From: a bacterium
GTDB taxonomy: Bacteria > Vulcanimicrobiota > Xenobia > Xenobiales > JADMJV01
Direction of reading: 5' to 3'
Length of the DNA: 64,000 nt
NCBI GenBank assembly: GCA_018266105.1
Contig: JAFEBA010000003.1
Coordinates: 1-64,000, forward strand
In this document: positions 1 through 8,023 of the stretch, piece by piece
How positions within the stretch are numbered: position 1 is the first letter of the stretch
Layout: the number at the start of each line of letters is the position of its first letter
The notes under the pieces: generated by a model
What the model was told of the DNA's origin: nothing
Databases searched by the model: none
The model's input: the letters and a program-made list of their open reading frames with translations, nothing else
Position numbers and translations under genes: made by a program

Positions 1-1478
1 GCGGCCGCCAGCGGCCCGCTTTCCGTCTTATGCTGCGGCTGAGGCCGAGCCCGGGCTGGCTCGGCCTTCCATTGCACCGGCCTGGGTCGTTGGGGTGTGG
101 CGCCCGCACTTCCCACCGTCGAGGGATACAAAAACTCAGCCACCTGGCCGTTGCCCGGCAGCACCACCTCTACTTTGTCGGCCATCATCTCCGCCAGTGC
201 CGCCCGGGCCGCCGGTTCGCCGTGCACCAGGTAACACTGACGCGGCCCCAACCGGGCTACCAGGGTCGCAATCTGACCCGCATCGGCGTGGGCCGACAAG
301 TTATACTTGGCAATCTTGCATTCAAACCGGACCTGACGGTCCATTAGACGCAACTCCGGCTCGGCCGCATCCGCCAGCGCCAACACCTTGCCGCCCGGAC
401 TTTCCTCGTCCTGATAGCCCGTAATAAAGATGGCGTTGCGCGTATCGCCCGCCAACTCGGCCGCGTAAAACTGCGAGGGCCCGCCGTTAAGCATCCCGGA
501 CGAACTCACAATGCAGCAGGGCTCTCCCACCACCACCAGCTCGCGCTCCCCCTGCCCCACCGCCCGCGCCGGCGAGCCTTCATAAAAGAACGGATTGCCC
601 TCCCGTTCCACCTGACGACGGAGCCGCTCGCTGAGAAACTCCGGGTAAAGCGAATAGATCTGGCAGACATTGCGCACCATGCCATCCACAAAGATGGGAA
701 ATCGGGCGATTCGACCGGCCAGCTGCTCGCGCAGCAAGATCAGCAGCACCTCCTGCGCCCGCCCCAACGCAAAAGCCGGGATCAGAACCTTACCGCCCTC
801 CCCCACCACCTGGGCCACCGCTTCGGCCAGCCGCATCTCCTCTGCTTTGCGATTGGCGTGTAGCCGGTTGCCGTAGGTCGCCTCCGTCACCACCACATGA
901 GGCCTCACCCTGGGCAGAGTCAGCCCATCCACCGTTCGCTGCGGATCCACCGAATAGTCTCCGGTGAAGAAAACTCGCCCCTCCACAGTTTCCAGCGTGA
1001 CCGAGCAAGCACCCAAAACATGGCCAGACAGCAAAAAGGTGGCCAGGATCGAACTGCACACCTCAAATGCATCCCCCGGCCGCACCACCTGGACTCGAGC
1101 CAACATGGACGTCACCGCATGCTCGGGATAGAGCGGAATCTCCGCCTCCTGCAGCCAGCGCATCTGCATAATCTTGAGCGAATCCGCCAGCATCACTCGC
1201 ATCAAAGCCAGCGTGGCCTCTGTGGTATACAAAGGGACCTGCGGAAAAGCCAGGTGAATCAACGGCAGCGCCCCGATGTGATCGGCGTGGGCGTGGGTGA
1301 TCAAAATGGCATCCAGCTCGCCCAGCTCCTGAACCCTCTGCAGATCGGGCAGCCGGTCCAGCTCCGCCCCCCCGCCCATCCTCTGACCGCAGTCGATCAG
1401 CAGCCTTTGGGCTCCGACTTCCACCACCGAACAGGATCCGCCCACTTCCTGAGCGCCCCCGATGAAGTGAATTTTCAT
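1..1478 (-). CDS. MBL-fold RNA exonuclease/endonuclease (CPSF-like), 3' end outside window
   Basis: Metallo-beta-lactamase fold protein of the RNA-processing (beta-CASP, Zn-dependent RMMBL) group. The protein starts MKIHFIGGAQEVGGSC, a typical N-terminus of this family. The metal-binding HAHADH motif lies near residue 55. A further beta-CASP signature (SSSGML near residue 330) and the C-terminal SAHAD and LVHGE motifs of the RMMBL domain are visible. The family cleaves or trims RNA with two zinc ions in the cytoplasm. The ATG at 1478 is the first start that keeps the conserved N-terminus. The reading frame stays open to base 1, so the proline- and arginine-rich C-terminal tail is incomplete. 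It lies 16 bp downstream of the winged-helix gene on the same strand. Confidence 0.85.
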   Translation of the reverse strand, partial: MKIHFIGGAQEVGGSCSVVEVGAQRLLIDCGQRMGGGAELDRLPDLQRVQELGELDAILITHAHADHIGALPLIHLAFPQVPLYTTEATLALMRVMLADSLKIMQMRWLQEAEIPLYPEHAVTSMLARVQVVRPGDAFEVCSSILATFLLSGHVLGACSVTLETVEGRVFFTGDYSVDPQRTVDGLTLPRVRPHVVVTEATYGNRLHANRKAEEMRLAEAVAQVVGEGGKVLIPAFALGRAQEVLLILLREQLAGRIARFPIFVDGMVRNVCQIYSLYPEFLSERLRRQVEREGNPFFYEGSPARAVGQGERELVVVGEPCCIVSSSGMLNGGPSQFYAAELAGDTRNAIFITGYQDEESPGGKVLALADAAEPELRLMDRQVRFECKIAKYNLSAHADAGQIATLVARLGPRQCYLVHGEPAARAALAEMMADKVEVVLPGNGQVAEFLYPSTVGSAGATPQRPRPVQWKAEPARARPQPQHKTESGPLAA

Positions 1479-1494
1479 AGGCTTCGTTCTTGCT

Positions 1495-2412
1495 CTACTC
1501 TCGCTGCTTCCCCTCCAGTTGCCAGGCGGCCAGCACCTCAGCCAACAAGCCCCGATAAGCGGGGTGCTCCACCCCCCAACCCGGCAACCGGGTAAATCCC
1601 TCGGAGAGGGCCTGACTCTCCACGCGCAACTTCAGAAAATTCCGATGTTCCACGCTCAACTGCTCAAAAAATTCAAGCTTTTGAGCCACCCGCAAAGCTC
1701 CCTCATCGCGTTGCTGCAGCTCCCGCTCTCGTTGCTCCACCCGCAACTGATGGATTTTCTCCCGCTGTTCGCGCTGGACTTTCTCCGGCTCCACGCGGAG
1801 TGTCTGGTATCCGCCCCGCAAGACTTCTGCCACCAGGTAACCGGCCGGGTTTTCCGGCCGAACCTGCTTCAATCGCTCCATCGCCAGAGCAATCATCTCA
1901 GGAGGATGCTCACGCGTAAGCTTATGAGCCATAAACTCGCTGACTCCAGCGGACTTGAGCTGTTCCGTCAGCCCTAAACGTTTAAAATTGGCATCCAGAG
2001 AAGCATCATCACCCTCGCGACTGGTGTTGGCTTTCGTTAAATTGGGATTCAACGGGAGAGTCTTGGCTTGAGCTGGATGATGATATTTTTTTTCTTTGCT
2101 TTCTTTCCATGGCTCCGGCTGGCCGGAGGGGTCGGCCTCCGACCCACCGGAGGCCTTTCGCGCAAACCGAGCCGCCACGCCCTTTTCCGCCTCTGCCCGG
2201 AGGGTCTGCAGTCCTTCGCAAATGCGATACTCGCAGCGACCACTGACCATGTGTCGGATCTGGATGTATCCCAAAGCAACCAGCACCCGCTTGGCCTCAT
2301 ACAAAGACGATGAGGAGAGACCCGTCATCTCCAAGAGCAAGGTCTCTCCTATGCAGGTCCACGAGCGCAGATAGCCCGTGGTGAAGCGGTAAAGGGTCAG
2401 AAAAAGCCTCAA
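1495..2412 (-). CDS. Winged-helix replication-initiator-like protein, probably 5'-truncated
   Basis: The N-terminal 70 residues form a predicted winged helix resembling the phage/plasmid replication protein O type (LYRFTTGYLRSW, then LTGLSSSSLYEAKRVL-like recognition helix spacing). The C-terminal half is a charged coiled coil rich in E, R and Q. The only in-frame start I see is TTG at 2412, but codons DLLKNEGYRELKLSE upstream of it look like genuine protein and run without a stop into the end of the resolvase gene. I infer that the original 5' end was lost where the resolvase was inserted. The role in replication is inference from fold only. It has no detectable SD before the TTG. Confidence 0.5.
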   Translation of the reverse strand: MRLFLTLYRFTTGYLRSWTCIGETLLLEMTGLSSSSLYEAKRVLVALGYIQIRHMVSGRCEYRICEGLQTLRAEAEKGVAARFARKASGGSEADPSGQPEPWKESKEKKYHHPAQAKTLPLNPNLTKANTSREGDDASLDANFKRLGLTEQLKSAGVSEFMAHKLTREHPPEMIALAMERLKQVRPENPAGYLVAEVLRGGYQTLRVEPEKVQREQREKIHQLRVEQRERELQQRDEGALRVAQKLEFFEQLSVEHRNFLKLRVESQALSEGFTRLPGWGVEHPAYRGLLAEVLAAWQLEGKQRE

Positions 2413-2455
2413 CTCGGACAGCTTGAGTTCTCGATAACCCTCGTTTTTGAGAAGA

Positions 2456-3036
<581 letters not shown>

Positions 3037-3111
3037 TCAACCAAGCTCTTCGAGCTTGCCCTTCAAAGTCATGCAGTAAGGAGTCTCCGACGAAGGTGGG
3101 GCTGGGCCTTA

Positions 3112-3564
3112 TTACCCGGAAGCCTCTGAGCGTGTGGGCTTTCGAGCACGGCCTGAAGAAGCGGAACGCGCTTCCAGCACCGTCAGAGCGTTGGGCTGAT
3201 GGTCCAGAAGAACCAAGGCACTGCTGATGGCACGAGAGGGAAGAAGATCTCCGCTTTCATATTTCTGGAAAGCTCGAGGCCCTCCACCAATCAATTCACC
3301 CGCTGCCGCTTGGCTCAAGCGAAGCCGCTTTCGGATTCGGCGAATTTCTTCTGGTTCCAACAAGCCCTCCACACGGGCTTTGAGACGGTTCAAGACCCGA
3401 TCGGAGACTTTCATATCTTCGCCGGAATGGATGCCCTCGTCCGAAGTCTCACTATACCAGCCGGGCATCTCAAAGGTGATGCTTTCCCCTTTGTAGCGAA
3501 GAGTCAGTTGCTTAACCCCCCGGACCATGGGGGTCCCGGTGGTCGGGCAGAGCGGATTAGCCAC
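3112..3564 (-). CDS. mqsA: MqsA-family antitoxin (type II TA), zinc ligands mostly lost
   Basis: Antitoxin partner of the preceding mqsR. The C-terminal half is an XRE-type helix-turn-helix that matches MqsA closely (RKRLRLSQAAAGELIGGG, then FQKYESGDLLPS). The N-terminal half of MqsA normally binds zinc through two CxxC pairs; here only the first Cys (CPTT) remains and the second pair is replaced (WYSETSDEG), so the toxin-binding domain may fold without zinc. Start ATG at 3564 overlaps the end of mqsR by 8 bp, as expected for a co-translated TA pair. The C-terminal tail after the HTH is longer than in E. coli and charged. Such antitoxins repress their own operon. Confidence 0.82.
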   Translation of the reverse strand: MANPLCPTTGTPMVRGVKQLTLRYKGESITFEMPGWYSETSDEGIHSGEDMKVSDRVLNRLKARVEGLLEPEEIRRIRKRLRLSQAAAGELIGGGPRAFQKYESGDLLPSRAISSALVLLDHQPNALTVLEARSASSGRARKPTRSEASG

Positions 3565-3874
3565 GGTCTTTCTCCTTGAACGAAAGTAGTAAGAATTCGG
3601 TGATCACGTCGGCCGTGAATTTCACGTAGAGAACCCCCGCCGGCGAGGGCACATGATAGACGTCTTGCCAGGATCGATGATCAGCCACTGCAGTCATCGA
3701 TTTGTGGAAATGAGCCGGTCTCATCGTTTGAATAATCTCAACCATCTCACTTCTCCCAAAGCCGAGGCTTGCGGCGGAAAGGAAGGCCGTAGTTGTCGCA
3801 AAAATTCGTTCTTCCGAGGAGAAGACTGACCGAAATGCTTCCAGGTCATAGGTCGGCTTTCTCTTCTCAGGCAC
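3557..3874 (-). CDS. mqsR: MqsR-family mRNA interferase toxin
   Basis: RelE-like ribosome-independent endoribonuclease toxin. The segment HFHKSMTAVADHRSWQDVYH followed by YVKFT and LLSFKEK reproduces the conserved core of MqsR (KSMT, DH, WQDVY, SFKEK). Length is 105 aa against 98 in E. coli. The start is GTG at 3874; there is no good SD, and a perfect 13-bp palindrome (CACTTG-G-CAAGTG, 3872-3884) covers the start codon and may be the autoregulatory operator. Sits directly downstream of the truncated integrase, a common location for TA modules that stabilise mobile DNA. Confidence 0.85.
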   Translation of the reverse strand: MPEKRKPTYDLEAFRSVFSSEERIFATTTAFLSAASLGFGRSEMVEIIQTMRPAHFHKSMTAVADHRSWQDVYHVPSPAGVLYVKFTADVITEFLLLSFKEKDRG

Positions 3875-3884
3875 TTGGCAAGTG
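3872..3884. promoter_or_regulatory. Palindrome over the mqsR start, candidate TA operator
   Basis: Perfect inverted repeat CACTTG-G-CAAGTG spanning the GTG start of mqsR. A second, weaker repeat with ACC and GGT arms lies just upstream (about 3887-3897). TA operators are usually palindromes near the first gene of the pair, bound by the antitoxin HTH. The sequence differs from the E. coli MqsA site (AACCT/AGGTT), so binding is inferred from position and symmetry only. Confidence 0.35.
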
Positions 3885-3906
3885 TGACCTTTATGGTGTC
3901 ATTTCG

Positions 3907-4437
3907 TCAAGGCCTTCGTTTTCTGGCAAACGGGGCCGCCAACACTTCAGAACGTCCCAGTCTCGCGGCCCGAAGGGGCGCCGGGAGGGTGGCCAGGCGC
4001 GAGGCCATGGTGTGGCGGAAAGTGTGGGGAGAACAGCGGATGTCCAGGTCAGCCCGCTCACGGTAGCTCTGGATGAGGTCCCGTAGCGAGCGGGTGGGAA
4101 GCCGGCGATGGGCCCGGGTCACCAGCAGCGGCGAGTCACCGGCCACCGCAAAGCCCCGCGAGTGATTGAAGTGAACCAGGTCCACGACGGCCTGGCGGGC
4201 CACAGCATTGAGCGGCACTTGGCGCTGGTGACCGCCCTTGCCGACCACCTCAACCCACTGGCGGGGAAACCCGTCCCAGGTCATGACGTGGCCGACGTCC
4301 AGGCTGCAAAGCTCATGAGAGCGCAGGCCGGTGTGGAGCGAGAGAACAATGAGAGCTCTATCACGCGGACCGAAGGGCTCGCCCGGGCGGATGGCAGAGA
4401 GCAGCCGCTGCTCTTGGGAGGGAAGTAAAATACGCAT
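3907..4437 (-). CDS. Tyrosine recombinase (XerC/D-type) catalytic domain, truncated at both ends
   Basis: Phage-integrase catalytic domain. The Arg I region (LSLHTGLRSHEL), the beta-hairpin Lys (VVGKGG) and the HxxR box (SPHTFRHTM) are all present. The C-terminus diverges right after RHTMASRLA and stops without the second His/Trp and the nucleophilic Tyr, so the protein should be inactive. The N-terminal SAM-like DNA-binding domain is also absent: ATG 4437 has a good SD (AGGAG) directly before MRILLPSQEQRLL, and the longer open frame to 4512 adds nothing recognisable. Its 176 aa compare with about 300 for the family. I read it as the scar of an integrating element. Confidence 0.75.
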   Translation of the reverse strand: MRILLPSQEQRLLSAIRPGEPFGPRDRALIVLSLHTGLRSHELCSLDVGHVMTWDGFPRQWVEVVGKGGHQRQVPLNAVARQAVVDLVHFNHSRGFAVAGDSPLLVTRAHRRLPTRSLRDLIQSYRERADLDIRCSPHTFRHTMASRLATLPAPLRAARLGRSEVLAAPFARKRRP

Positions 4438-4591
4438 CGTGTGTCTCCTGACGGTAAGGTGGCGCAAGGCGAGAGCCGGTGCAGAGGATGCCCTGCCCGG
4501 AGGACCCGCCATCGCCCCTGTTTCACAGCGGGCCTGTCAAGGGCGAGCCAGGCCCGGAGCGGGCGGACTCCGTCAAATGCTCCGTCGCTAG

Positions 4592-4780
4592 GGCCGTGTC
4601 GGGGGCTACACCAGGGAGCAGGTCACGGCGTTCTTCAAGCACGTTACTGTTCAGCCGGTAGAGGTGGAGTCGGCCACTTCGCTGACCGAGCAGCCAGGCA
4701 TCCTGGTGGGGCTTGGCAAGAACGACCCTAAGCGGATCCCCCCAGGCAAGGACGCCTGGCTGGAGCGGTCCTACCGTTGA
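4592..4780 (+). pseudogene. Possible 3' remnant of an unknown gene
   Basis: A plus-strand frame opens after a TAG at 4589 and ends at TGA 4778-4780. It has no usable start at its 5' end, yet its codons look coding (YTREQVTAFFKHV, then ILVGLGKNDPKRIPPGK, ending WLERSYR). It is followed 80 bp later by the left repeat and its terminator, in the position a 3' gene end would occupy. I do not recognise the family. It may be the orphan C-terminus of a gene displaced when the neighbouring cassette arrived. The rest of 4438-4860 shows nothing convincing. Confidence 0.25.
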
Positions 4781-4859
4781 GCGCTGTCGCCAGGAACGGA
4801 GACTACACACCGGCCTGGCGGACCTCGTCGGCAAGCCAGCGGGACCGTGCCTGGCGCAC

Positions 4860-5048
4860 AAACAAAAAAGGCCCCGGTTTAAGGGAGCCTTTTTACACAC
4901 ACACAACACACACACAGGAGAGGTCACTTCGCAGCCGGTTCAGCGGCGCGTTCTCTGGAGTCATTATGTGACGAATTTGCTCACAAATTGTTGCCATCTT
5001 ATGAACAACCGGACAGATCCATCCCTTTTCGAGAGAAGTTTCTTGACC
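4860..5048. repeat. Left copy of a ~185-bp direct repeat flanking the 5145-7784 cassette
   Basis: Matches 7841-8023. The order of parts is: terminator hairpin, a CA tract (4895-4917), then a 132-bp block from GGAGAGGTCAC to TTTCTTGACC that aligns without gaps at about 80 percent identity (105 of 132 by hand). Sequence similarity stops abruptly after TTGACC at 5048. It lies 97 bp upstream of the first cassette gene. Both copies keep an open plus-strand frame, but differences fall equally on the three codon positions, so I do not treat it as coding. Confidence 0.85.
4865..4894. terminator. Rho-independent terminator inside left repeat
   Basis: Hairpin with stem AAAAAGGC (4865-4872) and GCCTTTTT (4887-4894), usable in both directions. 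The equivalent hairpin in the right repeat has changed on both sides of the stem (GGC/GCC to GAC/GTC), which is compensatory and supports a real structure. Confidence 0.75.
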
Positions 5049-5144
5049 CCACACAACGTTCACAAGTCCTGAAGCGATCCTCATAATGTCAGCTTTTAAG
5101 AAGTTGGAAACCAGCTTGCAATCCGAGGGGTCTACTCTTGGAGG

Positions 5145-5744
5145 GTGAAGGTTCACCGCTACAATCCACCCCCTCCCACAAAGCCCCCTCACAATGTGCA
5201 CAACGGCATCCAGCTGGGGCATGACGTCTCTGATCTGGGCAAAGCCAGCGGTCTGCTGGTGCGCGAAGAACTGATCGAAGTGCGAGGAATGGTGGCTCGC
5301 GAGGGCCGACAGGCGGCTCTTCTGGGGGAGCACTCCACCCCTCACACGGCCCTTCGCGCCGGCGCAGCCGGACTCAATGCCGTGTTGGCGGCCGGAGCTG
5401 TGTGGCACGGGACCGAACTGATACGCAAAGGCGAGAAAGCGGAAGGGATCAGCCACCTGATGCTAGGGGCTGGCTGCGCTCTGACGGCGGGTCATCTAGC
5501 CGGTCTCAATCCGGCTCTGGGTCACTGGGGCGGCCACCTGCTCGTCGCGCATGGCGCCACCGAAATCGGAATCGGCACGGTTCGACTCCTCCACGGGGAG
5601 CCCGCCAAGGGTCTCCTGCAGGCTGCCCACGGCGCCTGCATGATCGGGGCTGAAATCGCGCCCGGCGCCGCTCTGCCTCTGTCTCTGGCGATGGCCGGGC
5701 TTACCGCCGTCCAAATCTGGCACCATCACCACTCCAAGGCTTAA
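5145..5744 (+). CDS. Glycine/alanine-rich hydrophobic protein of unknown function
   Basis: Not a family I recognise. After a proline-rich start (NPPPPTKPP) and a charged helix (about residues 25-62) the remaining 130 residues are small and hydrophobic, with GxxxG-like spacing, several His residues and a His-rich end (WHHHHSKA). This composition resembles the glycine-zipper pore/translocation regions found in secreted toxins and resembles the C-terminal third of the protein at 6315-7784, suggesting related roles. The GTG at 5145 is immediately preceded by GGAGG with no spacer, so the true start may be a later codon (GTG in HNVHNG, or GTG/ATG near RGMVAREG). First gene inside the direct-repeat-bounded cassette; codon use is like the neighbours. 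Confidence 0.6.
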   Translation: MKVHRYNPPPPTKPPHNVHNGIQLGHDVSDLGKASGLLVREELIEVRGMVAREGRQAALLGEHSTPHTALRAGAAGLNAVLAAGAVWHGTELIRKGEKAEGISHLMLGAGCALTAGHLAGLNPALGHWGGHLLVAHGATEIGIGTVRLLHGEPAKGLLQAAHGACMIGAEIAPGAALPLSLAMAGLTAVQIWHHHHSKA

Positions 5745-5782
5745 TTGCAGGCACTTTCGGACGCAGCCCAGAAAACGCGACC

Positions 5783-6199
5783 ATGAAATTGACTCCCGTC
5801 GAGTTCCAGGTGGAAGGGGTTGCCTTCCAGGTCACCTTTGGAGTGGAAGTGGACTATGTGGTGGCCACCTTGCATGCTCCCGAAGAATACCGATTGCTCG
5901 GTTCGGTATTGACCATGGCCTGGAAGTTGGCGCCAGTCCAACTCCTGGAAGGACTGCTGGACTCGCAACCCCTCAGTCGCGGCGAATTCTTCACCATTTC
6001 CTACAACGAAGATCCCAATGACCCAGAAGAGCCGGTCGGAGTCAACATCTATGAAGACGAAGAGCACCTCAATCTGTCACGCAGCTTCTTTCGCGAGGTG
6101 GTCTTGGAGCTGGCTTACGCCCACCTCGACCTGGTTGGCGAAGAACACTTCCCATGGTACGAGGATCTGAGCCCAGAAGTTCGAGCTCTGCTCGATTAG
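5783..6199 (+). CDS. Small acidic protein, candidate immunity protein
   Basis: A 138-residue soluble, strongly acidic protein (runs such as YNEDPNDPEEP and IYEDEEH) with no signal peptide, TM segment or family I recognise. Size, acidity and position next to a gene with an EndoU-like nuclease domain are what one expects of an immunity protein that masks a basic RNA-binding active site. This is inference from context; immunity genes usually follow the toxin, whereas here it precedes it by 115 bp. Start ATG 5783 lies 38 bp after the upstream gene. An imperfect inverted repeat (TTTTTGC...GCAAAAA, about 6199-6240) follows the stop. Confidence 0.6.
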   Translation: MKLTPVEFQVEGVAFQVTFGVEVDYVVATLHAPEEYRLLGSVLTMAWKLAPVQLLEGLLDSQPLSRGEFFTISYNEDPNDPEEPVGVNIYEDEEHLNLSRSFFREVVLELAYAHLDLVGEEHFPWYEDLSPEVRALLD

Positions 6200-6314
6200 T
6201 TTTTGCAGAAGCCGTGGGAATGGCAACTTCTCGGCAAAAACTCAGCAACAAGATAACAAAGCTTTAAGGTTTTTTTCCTTGTAACATCGGCCACGCCTTG
6301 CTAGCCTTGGCTCT

Positions 6315-7784
6315 ATGGAAAAGATCGGCAGTTCATCCCACCCGACTCCGGCGACTTCGACGCCGAAGAAAACCGAAAGCAAAGCGCCCACGCCCGCCAA
6401 GCAGCAGACCGCACCCGCCCGCAGCAATCCGGCTCCTCGGGACACGGCCAGCGTCAGCGCACCTGAACCCAAAGGCTCGGTCCCACACCTGGACAACCTG
6501 ACCAGCAGTCTCCAGGGAAAAGCCAATCCGGGCAGCCAACAAGTCGCCGATCACATGACTGCCCCCCCGCGCACCGCTCGCGGCCAGATCAACTACGGAC
6601 ACAATGAAGAACAGTTTATGCGCGAGCTTCAGGCTCGCGGAGGAAGCACCACCACCGAGCCCACCGGGCTGGAAGGGGTCAACCGCCAGACCTACAGCCT
6701 GCCCAAATCCAATCCGGATGGCACGCCCACGGCCGACGGCCGGCGCTGGCCCGAGCAGAGCAAAACCACCTTTGGACAGGGCTGGGATAAGGAGCGCATC
6801 GCGCAACTTCACGAATCCGTCTTCGACGGAGTGCGTCCCCAGGGCAACACCGCCCAGGTCAAAATTGGCGATGACTATTTCGTAGGTAAGTTCAAACCCG
6901 ACGGTAGTCCCGACAAGTTCTATATGTCTGGCGAGGCTGCTGAGGGGCCGGTCACCACCAAGCCCGCCGAAACCCTCGACCGCTTCCGGCGCGTTCCCAG
7001 CGCCGAGGCAGCCCCCGAAGGCCGCCCCAACCCCGCCAATTCGGAACCTCGGCCGGCTGCCAGCCCGGAAGCTGAAACCGGAACTCCTCGGCCCAACTCC
7101 GCCCAGCCGGAAGTGCGCCCTCCCGCTCCTGCGGAACCCGTGGCCGCAGCGCCTGAAGTTCGTCCTCCCGGGCCCGTGGAACCGGTAGCTCCCGCCCGAC
7201 CCACCCCCGGAACTCCCGAAGTCCAGCCCCCGCGACCCGAGGTTCGCGCCCCTGGCGCAGCCGAGCCAGCGCCGGGAGCGGCCGCAGCCGAGAGCACTCT
7301 GGGACGAGTAGCCCGCGTGGGTGGGGGCGGCCTCGCCGCCGGCCTGGGCGTGGTGCAGGCTGCTCACGGAGTAGAAGAACTTCGCAACGGCAACACTCTG
7401 GACGGAGTCACGGATACCACCGGCGGAGTGCTCAATGCAGCTGGCGGGGCGGCCCTGGTGGCGGGCTCCACGGTGGCAGCTCCCCTGGCTCTGGCTGGAG
7501 CTGCCGGCCTGGATGCAGGACGCACTATTGTGCACGGGGTGCAGAGCGGAAACGTTGAACAAACCACGGTTGGAGGGGTCAAAGCCCTGGGCGCGACCAT
7601 GATGGGTGCGGCTCCCTTCGTGACCGGCAGCGTCATCGGAGCCCCGGTGGGAGCCGTGCTGGGCATCGGAGGCGCGGCGGTTTACGGCGCAGCCAGCATC
7701 TACGAAAATCGTCAGGCGATTGGCAACGCCATCTCCAATGGCGCCCAAGCTGCCACCGAATGGGTCGGGTCCTGGTTTCGCTAG
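6315..7784 (+). CDS. Putative polymorphic-toxin-like protein: EndoU-like domain, Pro-rich linker, hydrophobic C-terminus
   Basis: 489 residues in four parts. Residues 1-90 are low-complexity (P, T, S, K). Residues about 92-205 resemble bacterial EndoU RNases as found at CdiA C-termini: an initial GH motif (YGHNEEQF), a Tyr-containing strand, then KTTF..GW...RI, and a closing GDDYFVGKFKPDGS..KFY segment. Residues about 225-330 are a Pro/Ala/Glu repeat linker with VRPP units. Residues about 335-489 are a Gly/Ala-rich hydrophobic region ending WVGSWFR. EndoU enzymes cut RNA, typically tRNA, in target cells. The assignment rests on motif spacing read by eye. The nuclease-first domain order is unusual for a secreted toxin. 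No classical signal peptide is visible. Confidence 0.6.
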   Translation: MEKIGSSSHPTPATSTPKKTESKAPTPAKQQTAPARSNPAPRDTASVSAPEPKGSVPHLDNLTSSLQGKANPGSQQVADHMTAPPRTARGQINYGHNEEQFMRELQARGGSTTTEPTGLEGVNRQTYSLPKSNPDGTPTADGRRWPEQSKTTFGQGWDKERIAQLHESVFDGVRPQGNTAQVKIGDDYFVGKFKPDGSPDKFYMSGEAAEGPVTTKPAETLDRFRRVPSAEAAPEGRPNPANSEPRPAASPEAETGTPRPNSAQPEVRPPAPAEPVAAAPEVRPPGPVEPVAPARPTPGTPEVQPPRPEVRAPGAAEPAPGAAAAESTLGRVARVGGGGLAAGLGVVQAAHGVEELRNGNTLDGVTDTTGGVLNAAGGAALVAGSTVAAPLALAGAAGLDAGRTIVHGVQSGNVEQTTVGGVKALGATMMGAAPFVTGSVIGAPVGAVLGIGGAAVYGAASIYENRQAIGNAISNGAQAATEWVGSWFR

Positions 7785-7840
7785 TCTGCCCCGCCTTCAG
7801 CAGCCATCCGGGCTCAAAACTCCAATCGAAAGCCGCCGAA

Positions 7841-8023
7841 AAACAAAAAGACCCCGGTTTTAAGGGGGTCTTTTACACACACACACACACAGGAGAGGTC
7901 ACTTCGCAGCCGGCTGAGCGGCGCGTTCTCTGGGATGATTATGTGACAGAATTAGGCCGAAGTTATTGCCGATTTGTGAACAAGACGACAGGGCCCTCGC
8001 TTTTCGAAAGAAGTTTCTTGACC
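7841..8023. repeat. Right copy of the ~185-bp direct repeat
   Basis: Partner of 4860-5048: terminator hairpin, shorter CA tract (7875-7891), then the 132-bp ungapped block ending TTTCTTGACC at 8023. The boundary falls exactly one base before the stop codon of the tryptophan dioxygenase gene (8024), so the repeat fills the whole space between two convergent genes. Confidence 0.85.
7846..7874. terminator. Rho-independent terminator inside right repeat
   Basis: Stem AAAAGACCCC (7846-7855) with GGGGTCTTTT (7865-7874). It ends the cassette transcript 60 bp after the EndoU-like gene. It covaries with the hairpin at 4865-4894. Confidence 0.8.

Noticed and set aside
4523..4927. 134-aa minus-strand frame upstream of the integrase
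   Set aside because: Cys/Arg-rich with no motif, runs through the terminator hairpin and CA tract, and does not resemble an integrase N-terminus.
4713..5072. Plus-strand open frame through the left repeat, mirrored at 7760-8101 with similar peptide (PSLFERSFLT)
   Set aside because: Both copies keep the frame, but the 27 differences in the 132-bp block are spread 9/9/9 over codon positions, and the frame runs through a terminator, so there is no coding signal.
6199..6240. Inverted repeat TTTTTGC...GCAAAAA as a terminator
   Set aside because: Imperfect stem with mismatches and a long loop, and no T run after it in either direction.
6333..7748. 471-aa minus-strand open frame opposite the EndoU-like gene
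   Set aside because: Shadow of a GC-rich gene; low-complexity Gly/Ser/Arg composition without any domain, while the plus frame has clear domain structure.
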